Shown one piece after another: positions 17,353 to 26,573 of a stretch of 64,000 nucleotides of DNA. The position numbers were made by a program, and so were the translations under genes. The DNA lies in the NCBI RefSeq assembly GCF_028200735.1, contig NZ_JAQKPV010000004.1, positions 62,001 through 126,000 on the forward strand, written 5' to 3'. The stretch is from Streptomyces sp. ACA25. Its GTDB lineage: Bacteria; Actinomycetota; Actinomycetes; Streptomycetales; Streptomycetaceae. How positions within the stretch are numbered: the stretch's first letter is position 1; every line of letters begins with the position of its first letter. The notes under the pieces were generated by a model. That model was not told the origin of the DNA. It searched no databases and worked only from the letters and a program-made list of their open reading frames with translations.

Positions 17353-18999
17353 ATGAAGAAGAGAACGCGCCTCGGCCTGGCGGTCGGCGCCGCGCTCGCC
17401 ACCCTGTTCGGCCTGCTGGTCGCCGGGCCCGGGTCGGCGGTCGGCCAGCCGTCCACCACGCAGACGGGCCTGCACGTCAGTGACGGGCGGCTGGTGGAGA
17501 GCAACGGCAACGACTTCGTGATGCGGGGCGTCAACCACCCGCATGCCTGGTACCCCCAGGAGACGTCCTCCATCGCGAACATCAAGGGCCTCGGTGCCAA
17601 CTCGATCCGGGTGGTCCTGAGCAGCGGGCACCGATGGGAGCGCAACAGCGCCCAGGACGTGGCGAGCGTCATCGCCGACTGCCGGGCGAACCGTGTCATC
17701 TGTGTGCTGGAGGTCCACGACACCACCGGCTACGGGGAACAGGACGGCGCCGCGACCCTGGACCAGGCGGCCGACTACTGGATCGGCATCAAGTCCGCCC
17801 TGGAGGGCCAGGAGGACTACGTCATCATCAACATCGGCAACGAGCCGCACGGCAACCAGGGGTACGAGCGGTGGGCGGCGGACACCCGCGGGGCCATCCA
17901 GAAGCTCCGCAACGCCGGATTCGACCACGCCCTGATGGTGGACGGCCCCAACTGGGGCCAGGACTGGACGAACACCATGCGGAACAACGCGCAGTCGGTC
18001 TTCGACGCCGATCCGCACGGCAACACGGTGTTCTCCATCCACATGTACGGGGTCTACGAGACCGAGTCCTCCATCCGCAGCTACCTCAGTGACTTCGTGA
18101 ACGCGGGACTGCCGATCCTGGTCGGCGAGTTCGGCCACGACCACTCCGACGGAACCCCGGACGAGGACGCGATCCTGCGCCTGAGCGAGGAGTTCGGCAC
18201 CGGCTACCTCGGCTGGTCGTGGAGCGGCAACGGCAGCCCGGTCGAGTACCTCGACATGGTCAACAACTTCAACCCCAACTCGCTGACCAGCTGGGGAGAG
18301 CGGCTTTTCAACGGGCCGAACGGCATCGCCGAGACCTCCCGTGAGGCCGCCGTCTTCGGCTCCGGGCAGGACGAGGACACCACCCCGCCGTCCCGCCCCG
18401 GAACCCCGGCCGCCTCGGCCGTGACCAGCAGCACGGTCAGCCTCACCTGGACCCCCTCCACCGACAACGTCGGCGTCACCGCGTACGACATCGTCCGGGT
18501 CAGCGGCTCCGACGAGACCCGGGTCGCCACGAGCGCCGCCCCCTCGATCACGGTCGGCGGGCTCGACGCCGACACGGAGTACGTCTTCGCCGTCTACGCC
18601 CGCGACGCCGCCGGCAACCGCTCCGACCGCTCCGGCACCGTATCCGTGACCACCTCCGCGGGCGGGGAGCCCCCGGCCGCCGACTGCGCCGTGGACTACC
18701 GGGTCCTCAACGACTGGGGCAGCGGCTTCCAGGCCGACGTCACCATCCGCAACACCGGTTCCACCGCGATCGACGACTGGACCCTGGGCTGGACGTTCAC
18801 CGACGGTCAGACCATCTCCAACATGTGGGGCGGCACCGCCTCCCAGACCGGTTCGTCGGTCACCGTCCAGGCGGCGTCCTACACCTCGGCCATCCCGGCG
18901 GGCGGCTCGGTCTCGGTCGGCTTCACCGGCACCCACACCGGCAGCAACAGCGTCCCCGCTGCCTTCACCCTGAACAGCGCCGCCTGCACGGCGCGCTGA
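17353..18999 (+). CDS. Secreted GH5 beta-mannanase with FN3 and CBM2
   Basis: A 548-residue secreted enzyme with GGAGAGAAG before the start. Signal peptide about 1-31. The GH5 domain (35-335) resembles the GH5_8 endo-beta-1,4-mannanases of Streptomyces: GLHVSDGRLVES, FVMRGVNHPHAWYP, VCVLEVHDTTGYGE-type strand, acid/base Glu164 in NIGNEP, nucleophile Glu259 in ILVGEF. A FN3 domain follows (about 350-433; TPAASAVTSSTVSLTWTPS) and then a C-terminal CBM2 (447-548; ADCAVDYRVLNDWGSGFQAD) with the paired Cys at its ends and exposed Trp residues for cellulose. It should cut mannan in plant walls while held on cellulose. The perfect CebR box and cellulose-binding module fit cellobiose induction. A mannanase rather than cellulase call rests on motif similarity. 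Confidence 0.9.
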   Translation: MKKRTRLGLAVGAALATLFGLLVAGPGSAVGQPSTTQTGLHVSDGRLVESNGNDFVMRGVNHPHAWYPQETSSIANIKGLGANSIRVVLSSGHRWERNSAQDVASVIADCRANRVICVLEVHDTTGYGEQDGAATLDQAADYWIGIKSALEGQEDYVIINIGNEPHGNQGYERWAADTRGAIQKLRNAGFDHALMVDGPNWGQDWTNTMRNNAQSVFDADPHGNTVFSIHMYGVYETESSIRSYLSDFVNAGLPILVGEFGHDHSDGTPDEDAILRLSEEFGTGYLGWSWSGNGSPVEYLDMVNNFNPNSLTSWGERLFNGPNGIAETSREAAVFGSGQDEDTTPPSRPGTPAASAVTSSTVSLTWTPSTDNVGVTAYDIVRVSGSDETRVATSAAPSITVGGLDADTEYVFAVYARDAAGNRSDRSGTVSVTTSAGGEPPAADCAVDYRVLNDWGSGFQADVTIRNTGSTAIDDWTLGWTFTDGQTISNMWGGTASQTGSSVTVQAASYTSAIPAGGSVSVGFTGTHTGSNSVPAAFTLNSAACTAR

Positions 19000-19006
19000 C
19001 CCGTGG

Positions 19007-19037
19007 CGCCGGCTCCGGGAACCAGCCGGAGCCGGCG
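19007..19037 (+). terminator. GH5 gene terminator
   Basis: A perfect 12-bp inverted repeat (19007-19018, 19026-19037) with a 7-base loop begins 8 bases after the stop codon. It lies between two convergent genes and may serve both. Confidence 0.7.
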
Positions 19038-19055
19038 GCCGGTGCCCGGGCCGTC

Positions 19056-20207
19056 TCACCCGTTCCGGCCGCTGCGCCGCTCCTCGTCGACCGCGACCAG
19101 CCAGTTCACCGTCCGGCTCACATCCGACGGCGAGACGATGCCGACCGGCCGGCCCGCCTCCAGAACCAGCACCCGGTTCCGCGCCCCGGGCTCCAGTTGC
19201 GGCAGCAGATCCACCAGGGCGTCCTCCGGCGCGGCCTTCCGGACCTCGTCCAGCGGAATCAGCACCTCGCTGACCCGCGTCGTCGCCCGGACCTCGTCCG
19301 GCACCTGCTGGGCCTGCTCCAGAGTCAGCAGCCCGGCGGCGGCGCCGTCGTCCCCGACCACCGGGAACGCCGAATGCCGGTACCGGTAGCGGGCGTCGGA
19401 CAGAAAGTCGGTGACCGACAGCCCGCCGGGAGCCGCGACGGGGTCCGGCGTCATCGCCTCCCGTACCCGGACCCCGGAGAGCACGTCCTGCAGGCGCGCC
19501 TGGCGGCCCTCCATGCTGGCCGCCGCGATCAGGAACCAGCCGATCAGCGCCAGCCACAGCCCGCCGAACGCGGCACCCCACAGAAACAGGTACAGCCCCA
19601 GTGCGATCAGCAGCCAGCCGAAGACCTGACCGGCCAGCGTCGCCCCCCGGGTGGCCCGCAACCGGTCCCCGGTGCGCCACCACAGGAACGCCCGCAGCAG
19701 CCGGCCACCGTCCAGCGGCGCGGCGGGAATCGTGTTGAACAGCGCCAGCAGGATGTTGATCGCCGCGAGCCAGACCACCGCTTCGAGCGCCAGGCCCGGC
19801 CCGTGCACCGCGTTGAGCAGCACCGCACCCATGCCGAAGCCGATGCCCAGCACCAGGCTGACCAGCGGTCCCACCCCGGAGATCCGCAGCTCGGCCCCCG
19901 GGTTCGGCGCCTCCGACTTCATCTTCGCCGCCCCACCGAGCAGCCACAGCACGATGTCCTCGACACCGACCCCGTTGCGCCGCGCCACAAGGGCGTGCGC
20001 CAGCTCGTGGGCCAGGAGCGACGCGAAGAAGACCAGGGCGGTGACCAGGCCGAGTGCCGCGTACACCGGTTCGGCACGGTCCGGGTAGGCCGCGGGAAAC
20101 CGTCCGGCGGCGAGCCCCAGCCAGATCAGGCCGAAGATCACCACAACGCTCCAGTGCACGCCGATCTTGATCCCGGCGATCCGTCCCAGCATGAACGTCG
20201 CCCGCAC
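19056..20207 (-). CDS. Site-2-protease (M50) family protein with CBS domains
   Basis: A 383-residue membrane metalloprotease. Six hydrophobic segments lie in the first 240 residues. The zinc motif is HELAHALVARRNGV (residues about 66-79) and the third ligand sits in the conserved IPAAPLDGGRLLRAF (about 160). The C-terminal 130 residues hold two CBS repeats (VREAMTPDPVAAPGGLSV... and ...VLEAGRPVGIVSPSDVSRTV), the regulatory nucleotide-sensing fold. Such S2P-CBS proteins cut membrane-embedded regulators; the substrate is unknown here. It ends convergently with the GH5 gene and starts divergently from polX over a region with a long inverted repeat. Confidence 0.9.
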   Translation of the reverse strand: MRATFMLGRIAGIKIGVHWSVVVIFGLIWLGLAAGRFPAAYPDRAEPVYAALGLVTALVFFASLLAHELAHALVARRNGVGVEDIVLWLLGGAAKMKSEAPNPGAELRISGVGPLVSLVLGIGFGMGAVLLNAVHGPGLALEAVVWLAAINILLALFNTIPAAPLDGGRLLRAFLWWRTGDRLRATRGATLAGQVFGWLLIALGLYLFLWGAAFGGLWLALIGWFLIAAASMEGRQARLQDVLSGVRVREAMTPDPVAAPGGLSVTDFLSDARYRYRHSAFPVVGDDGAAAGLLTLEQAQQVPDEVRATTRVSEVLIPLDEVRKAAPEDALVDLLPQLEPGARNRVLVLEAGRPVGIVSPSDVSRTVNWLVAVDEERRSGRNG

Positions 20208-20286
20208 GGTATGTCCCCTTCCTCAGCTGCTGACCCGGCAGCGCTGCGCTGCGGTACTCAGGGGGTACCCGCCCCTTGTCTGCCTA

Positions 20287-20357
20287 GTGCCGCGTCAGCC
20301 AGGGTTCGCCAACCCCGGCTGACGCGGCACTGGTGCCCGCGTCAGCCAGGGCTCGCC
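20287..20357. repeat. Inverted repeat plus extra partial copy between divergent genes
   Basis: GTGCCGCGTCAGCC (20287-20300) is followed after a 16-base loop by its exact complement (20317-20330). A third, direct, slightly changed copy (GTGCCCGCGTCAGCCAGGG) starts at 20333. The genes on both sides point away, so this is not a normal terminator; it could be an operator, an attenuator of one leader, or an interspersed repeat. Confidence 0.75.
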
Positions 20358-20404
20358 CTGTCGCGCGCCCGGCACGGCACCTCGCCCGGCACTAAACTCG
20401 GAGC

Positions 20405-22123
20405 ATGGCCCGGTCCAACGACGAGGTCGCGGCGCTCCTCCAGGAGTACGCCGACCTTCTCGCGATCACCGGCGGAGACGCCTTCCGGGTGCGCGCCTAC
20501 GAGCGGGCCGCCCGCGCGGTCCGCGGACACCAGGGAGAGGTCTCCGCCCTCGACGCCGGGGCGCTGCGGAGGATCCCGAACGTCGGGTCCTCCATCGCCG
20601 ACAAGATCACCGAGTACCTGCGCACCGGCCAGGTGCCCGCCGTCGAGGAGGCCCGCTCCCGCATCCCCGCCGGCGTGCGGGAGCTGACCCGCGTCCCCGG
20701 CCTCGGCCCGAAGCGGGCGCTGATCCTCCACGAGGAGCTCGGCGTCACCTCCGTCGACGAGCTGGGCCGCGCCGTTCACGAGGGGCGGCTCCGTGACCTC
20801 AAGGGCTTCGGCGGCCGGACCGAGGAGAACCTGCTGCACGGCATCGCCCTGGTGCAGCAGGCCGGCGACCGCCTGCGGCTCGGCGCCGCCACCGACCTGG
20901 CCGAGAAGCTGGTAGCCGCCCTCTCCGCAGTTCCCGGGTGCGAGCGCTGCGCCTTCGCCGGATCACTGCGCCGCATGCGTGAGAGCATCGGTGACCTCGA
21001 CATCCTCGCCGCCGCCGAGCACCCGGAACCCGTCATGGAGGCGTTCACCCGTCTGCCGCAGACCGGTGAGATCCTTGTCCACGGCCGGAAGAAGACCTCG
21101 GTGCGCACCACCGGCGGCGTCCAGGTCGACCTGCGGGTGCTGCCGCCGGATTCCTGGGGGGCCGGGCTGCAGTACTTCACCGGCTCCCGGGCCCACAACA
21201 TCCGTCTCCGTGAGATCGCCGGCCGTAGAGGGCTGCGGCTCTCCGAGTACGGCCTGCACGACGCGGAGACCGGCGAGCGGGTCGTCTCCCTCCGCGAGGA
21301 GGAGGTCTACGACCGGCTCGGCCTCCCCTGGATCCCGCCGCCCCTGCGTGAGGACCGCGGCGAGATCCAGGCCGCGCTGCGGGGCGAGCTGCCCGAACCG
21401 GTCACCCTGAGCGACATCCGCGGCGATCTGCACACCCACACCGACCTCACCGACGGCCTCGCCCCGCTGGAGGCCATGGTCGCCGCCGCCGCCGACCGCG
21501 GCTACTCCTACTACGCGGTCACCGACCACGCCCCGGACCTCACCATGCAGCGGATGACCGACGAGAAGATCCTCGCCCAGCGCGAACGGGTCCGGGAGCT
21601 CGACGGCAAGCACCGCTCCATGCGGCTGCTGCACGGGACCGAGCTGAACATCGGCCCCGAGGGCGAGGTGGACTGGCCGGCCGGCTTCCTGGCCGGCTTC
21701 GACCTGTGCGTGGCCTCGGTCCACTCCCACTTCCGGCAGAGCCGCGAAGCCCTGACCCGCCGCCTGGTGCGCGCCTGCGAGAACCCGCACGTGCACATCA
21801 TCGGGCATCCCACCACCCGGAAACTCGGCAGGCGCCCCGGGATCGACGCAGACTTCGACGCCGTGTTCGCCGCCTGCGCCCGGACCGGCACCGCCCTGGA
21901 GGTCAACGGCCACCCCGACCGCCTCGACCTGGGGGACGAGGACATCCGGCGCGCCCGGCGGCACGGCGTGAAGTTCGCCATCGACAGCGACTCCCACGCC
22001 GTCACCGATCTGGCCCACATGCGGTTCGGCGTCGGCACCGCCCAGCGCGCCGGACTGACCAAGGACGACGTCATCAACACCTGGCCGCCGGCCCGCCTGC
22101 GCCGCTTCCTCCGCAAGCACTGA
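20405..22123 (+). CDS. polX: DNA polymerase/3'-5' exonuclease PolX
   Basis: A 572-residue family X polymerase with a fused PHP domain, the usual bacterial layout. The N-terminal 8-kDa part carries two helix-hairpin-helix regions (RRIPNVGSSIADKITEYL; LTRVPGLGPKRALILHEELG). The palm domain contains GSLRRMRESIGDLDIL with the Gly-Ser and two catalytic Asp, and VQVDLRVLPPDSWG with the third. The C-terminal PHP domain (about 335-565) begins RGDLHTHTDLTDGLAPLEAM and has DHAPD, ELNIGPEGEVDW, VHSHF and HPTTRKLGRR, the metal-binding His/Asp set for exonuclease activity. It repairs short DNA gaps. The gene stands alone. Confidence 0.96.
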   Translation: MARSNDEVAALLQEYADLLAITGGDAFRVRAYERAARAVRGHQGEVSALDAGALRRIPNVGSSIADKITEYLRTGQVPAVEEARSRIPAGVRELTRVPGLGPKRALILHEELGVTSVDELGRAVHEGRLRDLKGFGGRTEENLLHGIALVQQAGDRLRLGAATDLAEKLVAALSAVPGCERCAFAGSLRRMRESIGDLDILAAAEHPEPVMEAFTRLPQTGEILVHGRKKTSVRTTGGVQVDLRVLPPDSWGAGLQYFTGSRAHNIRLREIAGRRGLRLSEYGLHDAETGERVVSLREEEVYDRLGLPWIPPPLREDRGEIQAALRGELPEPVTLSDIRGDLHTHTDLTDGLAPLEAMVAAAADRGYSYYAVTDHAPDLTMQRMTDEKILAQRERVRELDGKHRSMRLLHGTELNIGPEGEVDWPAGFLAGFDLCVASVHSHFRQSREALTRRLVRACENPHVHIIGHPTTRKLGRRPGIDADFDAVFAACARTGTALEVNGHPDRLDLGDEDIRRARRHGVKFAIDSDSHAVTDLAHMRFGVGTAQRAGLTKDDVINTWPPARLRRFLRKH

Positions 22124-22177
22124 CGTCCGCCGTCTTCCGGCTGGGCGCGGCTTCCGGCTGCCTCCGGCCGCGGGCCG

Positions 22178-23497
22178 TCACGCGCCGTGCGGCGCGGCGG
22201 TCAGATACCGGGAGAACCAGTCGCGGGCCAGCCCGGCCACCTCGTCCAGCGCCCCCGGCTCCTCGAACAGGTGGGTGGCACCCTCCACCACGGCCAGCTC
22301 ATTCGGCCCGTGCAGCGCCTCCTGTGCCCGGCGGTTCAGCTCCAGCACCAACTCGTCCTCCTCGCCGACGATCAGCAGCGCGGGCGTGATGACGTCCCGC
22401 AGCCGGTCGCCGGCCAGGTCCGGCCGGCCGCCCCGCGACACCACCGCCCCGATCCCGGCGGCCGGATCCGCCGCCGCCCACAGCGCCGCCGCCGCGCCCG
22501 TACTGGCACCGAAATAGCCCACCGGCAGCCCTTCCACCGCGGGCTCGGCCCGGAGGCCGCGGGTGACCTGCGCCAGCCGCTCGGCCAGCAGCGCGGTGTC
22601 GAAGACATTGGCGCGGTCCTGCGCCTCCTCCTCGGTCAGCAGGTCGAACAGCAGTGTGCCCAGCCCGGCCTCGTTCAGCAGCGCCGCCACGTACCGGTTG
22701 CGCGGACTGTGCCGGCTGCTCCCGCTGCCGTGCACGAACACCACCACCGCTGTCGCGTCCTCCGGAACGACCAGCTCACCGCCGAGCTCCACGCCACCCG
22801 CCGACACCTCCACCTCACCGTCCCCGGGCCCGGCGCCCGCGCCCTCCGTGCTGCCCGCCTGCTCCTCGCCTCCGGCCGCCAGGCAGGCAAGGACCTCCTC
22901 GTCGGTGGTCTGCGCGAAGTCCGTGTAGAACTGCCCGATCGCCATGAAGTCGGCCGGGGTCTCCACACTCACCAGCTCGTCGATGTCCTGCCGCAGCCGA
23001 AGCTCCGCGTCCCGTGGCGCCACCGGCACGGCGAGCACCACCCGGGCCGCTCCCCGGTCCCTGGCCGAGCGGCACGCGGCCCGGGCGGTGGAGCCGGTGG
23101 CGATGCCGTCGTCCACGACCACCACCGTGCGCCCCCGGACCTCCGGCCGTTGCCGGTCACCGCGGTAGGCCCGGGCCCGGCGCTCCAGCTCGGTGCGCTC
23201 CTGCTCCTCCACCCCGGCCAGCTGCTCATCGGAGACCCCGGCGCGCCGCACCACCTCGTCGTTGACGACCCGCACCCCGTCCTCGCCGATCGCCCCCATG
23301 CCCACCTCGGGCTGGAAGGGCACCCCGAGCTTGCGGACCACGGCGATGTCCAGCGGCTTGTGCAGCCTCCGCGCCACTTCGGCCGCCACCACCACCCCGC
23401 CGCGCGGCAGCCCCAGCACCACCGCGTCCTCGTCCCGCAGACTCCCGAGCCGTTCGCCGAGCCGCCGCCCGGCGTCCGTGCGGTTGTCGAAGACCAT
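22178..23497 (-). CDS. Phosphoribosyltransferase fused to alpha/beta hydrolase
   Basis: A 439-residue fusion. Residues 1-215 are a COG1926-type phosphoribosyltransferase-like domain: FDNRTDAGRRLGERL at the start, LGLPRGGVVVAAEVAR, and the PRPP loop VVVVDDGIATGSTARAA. Residues 225-435 are a dienelactone-hydrolase-like fold: VVFVHGSGSSRHSPRNR, the nucleophile elbow GYFGASTGAAAALWAA, and DELVLELNRRAQEAL with the acid and GATHLFEEPG with the His. Each domain is common alone; fused versions occur in actinobacteria. No substrate is known for either half. It is convergent with polX and divergent from the next gene. Confidence 0.88.
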   Translation of the reverse strand: MVFDNRTDAGRRLGERLGSLRDEDAVVLGLPRGGVVVAAEVARRLHKPLDIAVVRKLGVPFQPEVGMGAIGEDGVRVVNDEVVRRAGVSDEQLAGVEEQERTELERRARAYRGDRQRPEVRGRTVVVVDDGIATGSTARAACRSARDRGAARVVLAVPVAPRDAELRLRQDIDELVSVETPADFMAIGQFYTDFAQTTDEEVLACLAAGGEEQAGSTEGAGAGPGDGEVEVSAGGVELGGELVVPEDATAVVVFVHGSGSSRHSPRNRYVAALLNEAGLGTLLFDLLTEEEAQDRANVFDTALLAERLAQVTRGLRAEPAVEGLPVGYFGASTGAAAALWAAADPAAGIGAVVSRGGRPDLAGDRLRDVITPALLIVGEEDELVLELNRRAQEALHGPNELAVVEGATHLFEEPGALDEVAGLARDWFSRYLTAAPHGA

Positions 23498-23615
23498 GAC
23501 TGCCTCCCGTCATCTCCCGGACCCCCCGCGTACCCGGCTCACCGGCCCCTGCACCTGGGGGCCGGGCTCCCCGGCGGCCGTGCGGCGCCCGCCGCTCCCG
23601 GAGACAATCGGAACC

Positions 23616-24101
23616 GTGCAGACCTTCCTCCCGTACGGTGACTTCGCCCGGTCCGCCGGGGTGCTGGACGCGCGCCGGCTGGGGAAGCAGCGGGTGGAGG
23701 CGCTCCAGGTGCTGCGCGGTCTGACGGTCCCCGGGTACGGCTGGCGCAACCATCCGGCGGTCCGCATGTGGACCGGCTACGAGGAGGCCCTGGTGCGCTA
23801 CGGCCTGGAGACCTGCCGGGTATGGACGGCCGCGGGCCGCCCGGACACCTGCGCGGCCTCGCTCCTCACCGACTACTCCGCCCGGTACGGCACCACCGCG
23901 GTCCGCGTCCAGGAGCAGCTGGCCGAGGCCGGTGAGCTGCCGCCCTGGCTCGGCGATCCGGCGTTCCACCGGAGCCACCGTTCGGCGCTGGTGCGCAAGG
24001 CCCCGGAGTTCTACGGTCCGCGGTTCCCCGGCGTACCCGACGACCTCCCCTACGTCTGGCCCGCCTCCGACCGCGACCCCCGGTCCCTCCCCGGCGCCTG
24101 A
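23616..24101 (+). CDS. MSMEG_6728-type small conserved protein
   Basis: A 161-residue protein starting at GTG 23616 (VQTFLPYGDFARSAGVLDAR). The phrases RLGKQRVEALQVLRGL, GWRNHPAVRMWTGYEEALVRYG and SHRSALVRKAPEFYGPRFPGVPDDLPYVWP match a family of short proteins annotated MSMEG_6728 and related to pyrimidine-dimer-type DNA glycosylase folds. The Arg/His-rich start and the SALVRK segment are conserved in that group. A role in DNA is possible but unproven. It ends seven bases before the end of a convergent gene. Confidence 0.75.
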   Translation: MQTFLPYGDFARSAGVLDARRLGKQRVEALQVLRGLTVPGYGWRNHPAVRMWTGYEEALVRYGLETCRVWTAAGRPDTCAASLLTDYSARYGTTAVRVQEQLAEAGELPPWLGDPAFHRSHRSALVRKAPEFYGPRFPGVPDDLPYVWPASDRDPRSLPGA

Positions 24102-24108
24102 CGTGGGA

Positions 24109-25389
24109 CTACGCCGCCAGGCCTGCCCAGCCGGCCGGCGGCGCCTGCCCCACCGGCAGGTCCCGCAGACGGGTGAGGACCTGTGGATCCTGCACGTCCA
24201 GCCAGTCGCACAGCTGCCGGAAGGAGACGAAGCGCACGTCCTCGTAGGTCGCCATCTCCCGGAGCGAGTCCTCTACGGCGTCCATGTAGATGCCGCCGTT
24301 CCACTGCTCGAAGTGGTTGCCGATGAACAGCGGGGCCCGATTGGAGGCATACGCCCGCAGGAAGCCCTCGAAGAACGCGCCCCGCGCCTCCCGGTACCAC
24401 TTCGGGTGCTGGGCGGGGTCGCCCTGCGTGACTCCGGACTGGTTGGCCATCAGGTTGTAGTCCATCGACAGCACCTCGAAGCTGCGGCCCGGAAAGGGCA
24501 GCGCCTGGAGCGGGAAGTCCCACACGCCTTCCACCCGGGCGGGCCAGCGCTGAAGGCCGCCGGGGGAGCTCGCGTCGTACCGCCAGTCCAGCGCGGCGGC
24601 GGTGGGCAGCAGGTTCTGCTGGCCGAGCAGGCAGGGCGTACGCCCGCCGGTCAGCTCCTCGCGGTAGTCGAAGGGCAACGGCTCCACATCGTCGAAACCG
24701 GTGTGCGTGCGCCACCGCGTCACGAACTCCACCGCCTGCGTGATCTCGTCCTCCCAGTCCGCGGGAGTCCAGTGCTCGACCGACCCCGGACCGGCGCAGA
24801 AGTGGCCGTTGAAGTGCGTCCCTATCTCGTGCCCCTCCAGCCATGCGGCCCGCAACTGTTCCAGGGTCTCCCGGATGCGGTCGTCACCGAGATAGCCGAT
24901 GTCCGAGGCGCCCACCGGGTTGCCCGGGGGCCGGTAGCGCTGGCGCTGCGACTCGGGCAGCAGGTAGAGGCCGGACAGGAAGAACGTCATGGCGGCTCCG
25001 GTCTCCTTCGCGACCTCGCGGAACCGTGCGAAGAGGCCGTCGTCCAGCGAGGCCGCGCCGTCCCAGGAGAAGACCACGAACTGCGGCGGGCGCTCGCCCT
25101 TCTCCAGCCGGCGCGGCAGCGGCTGGTGGGGCTGGGGACCGGTGTCGGCGGTGGAGCCGTCCCCGATGAGCCGCGGCCGCTCCACGCTCGGTGCCGCATC
25201 GGTGCCCGGGTCCGCACCGCCTCCCGGCCGCCGGTCCGCCCCCGGCCCGGCGGGCAACTGCGACCCCGAGGCGCAGCCGGTGAGTGCGTACCCGCCCGCC
25301 CCCAGCAGCCCGGCGGCCCCGAGACCGAGCAGGCTCCTGCGGCGGGGCCCGCCGCCTGATCCGTCCCGCCGCTCCCGCTGTACGTTCAT
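24109..25389 (-). CDS. Tat-exported lipoprotein, polysaccharide-deacetylase-like
   Basis: A 426-residue protein starting at ATG 25389. The N-terminus has a twin-arginine signal (GGPRRRSLLGLGAAGLLGAG) ending in the lipobox LTGCASG. A disordered stretch leads to a NodB-type domain. Motif 1, usually TFDDG, is SWDGAASLDDG (VFSWDGA), and motif 2 is HEIGTHFNGHFC with the two His. The rest (WTPADWEDEITQAVEF, FDDVEPLPFDYREEL, FPGRSFEVLSMDYNLM) matches the long variant of actinobacterial deacetylases. It would act on cell-wall or other acylated polysaccharide outside the membrane; the altered motif 1 makes activity uncertain. The gene ends near the convergent MSMEG_6728-type gene. Confidence 0.82.
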   Translation of the reverse strand: MNVQRERRDGSGGGPRRRSLLGLGAAGLLGAGGYALTGCASGSQLPAGPGADRRPGGGADPGTDAAPSVERPRLIGDGSTADTGPQPHQPLPRRLEKGERPPQFVVFSWDGAASLDDGLFARFREVAKETGAAMTFFLSGLYLLPESQRQRYRPPGNPVGASDIGYLGDDRIRETLEQLRAAWLEGHEIGTHFNGHFCAGPGSVEHWTPADWEDEITQAVEFVTRWRTHTGFDDVEPLPFDYREELTGGRTPCLLGQQNLLPTAAALDWRYDASSPGGLQRWPARVEGVWDFPLQALPFPGRSFEVLSMDYNLMANQSGVTQGDPAQHPKWYREARGAFFEGFLRAYASNRAPLFIGNHFEQWNGGIYMDAVEDSLREMATYEDVRFVSFRQLCDWLDVQDPQVLTRLRDLPVGQAPPAGWAGLAA

Positions 25390-25626
25390 GAGACTGTCCC
25401 CCGTCTCCGCCGCACCGCACACACGGAATCTCCGCACGCGGTGTCCTGCCTCCTCACACATTGGACACGCAGGGGGTGGTGACGGCTGTCACGGTCGGGC
25501 AACAGATCCGTACCGGGCCGCACAGCCTTCCCCGTCCGCCCCTCCCGTGCCTGCTGCGCCGGGACCTGTTCGCGCCGCGCGGCGTGTACGCACGCTGCGG
25601 TGGCTGCTCGCGCCTAAGGTTCCGCT

Positions 25627-26271
25627 GTGGACAGCGCCGCCGCACAGACCCGTTCCCCGGTGGGCGCCGAGCGTCTCGCCGCGCTGTCGGACGGTGTCTT
25701 CGCCATTGCCCTGACCCTGCTGGTGCTCGATCTCTCCCTGCCTCCGGGGCTGGACAGTGCCGAGTTCCGTGCCGAACTGCACCGGACCCTGCCCAACCTG
25801 GGGGCCTACGCACTGAGCTTCGCGGTCATCGCCCAGTACTGGCGGGGCCACCGGCAGCTGCTGGCCGCACTGCCGAGCCTGGACGAGCGGGTGACCGCCC
25901 TCACCCTGCTGGGGCTCGCGCTGACCGCCCTGCTGCCCTTCCCCACCTCGCTGATCGCCGAGTACAGCGCGGAGCCCTTGGCGGTGGCCTGGTACGCCGG
26001 GAATGTCGCCGCCGCGACCGCCGTGCATCTCGCCCTGCTGCTGATCATCCATCGGGAGGGGCCGCTGCCGGGGGCCGCGCCGGTCCGGCGGCTGGATGTC
26101 GCCGATCTCGCCCTGAGTTTCGTGGTCTTTCTCCTCTCGGTGCCGCTGGCCTTCGTGTCACCGGGCGGCGCGCTGCTGTTCTGGCTGCTGCTCATCCCGC
26201 TCAAGGTCACCATCGGCCACTTCCAGCGCCGCGCCGCCCGCCCCGTACCCCCTGACCGGGGTACGCCTTGA
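25627..26271 (+). CDS. DUF1211 / TMEM175-like potassium channel
   Basis: A 214-residue membrane protein starting at GTG 25627. The family signature is ERLAALSDGVFAIALTLLVLDL at residues 15-35, followed by five more hydrophobic segments: LPNLGAYALSFAVIAQYW, ALTLLGLALTALLPFPTS, VAAATAVHLALLLIIH, ADLALSFVVFLLSVPLAFV and LLFWLLLIPLKVTIGHF. Six segments match bacterial TMEM175, a leak potassium channel in which the FSDGVFA motif lines the pore; here Phe is replaced by Leu (LSDG). It stands alone; regulation is not visible. Confidence 0.85.
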   Translation: MDSAAAQTRSPVGAERLAALSDGVFAIALTLLVLDLSLPPGLDSAEFRAELHRTLPNLGAYALSFAVIAQYWRGHRQLLAALPSLDERVTALTLLGLALTALLPFPTSLIAEYSAEPLAVAWYAGNVAAATAVHLALLLIIHREGPLPGAAPVRRLDVADLALSFVVFLLSVPLAFVSPGGALLFWLLLIPLKVTIGHFQRRAARPVPPDRGTP

Positions 26272-26573
26272 CGCTCCGGTGGTTCCTGCTGCCCGCTCTC
26301 CTCCGCTGTCCTTCGAAACTTTCCGAAGAACAGTCGCTCCGCTGTGTGGGCAATCGGGGTTTTCCGATGGTCTCCGGTTGTCTGCAGTGAGCTGAAGTGC
26401 CCTGGAAATCACAGCTCCCATGGGTTGGCGCGAGTACCGGCCCTCGCTGAAAGGTTCTCGGAAAAATTTCGGGCAGGGGTGATTGACGTGCTCTGGGTCA
26501 CACCGCAGAATCCGCAGAAGAGCTCAGCTTTGATCTGCACCTGTCAGCCGCCCCTGTGAGGGAGTACACCGTC
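26272..26573. other. Intergenic region upstream of the GH8 gene
   Basis: About 300 bases without a gene. It is less GC-rich than its surroundings (tracts such as AACTTTCCGAAGAA and GGAAAAATTTCGGG), suggesting regulatory sequence. I see no CebR box or dre. A GAGGGAG ribosome site ends at 26566. Confidence 0.5.
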
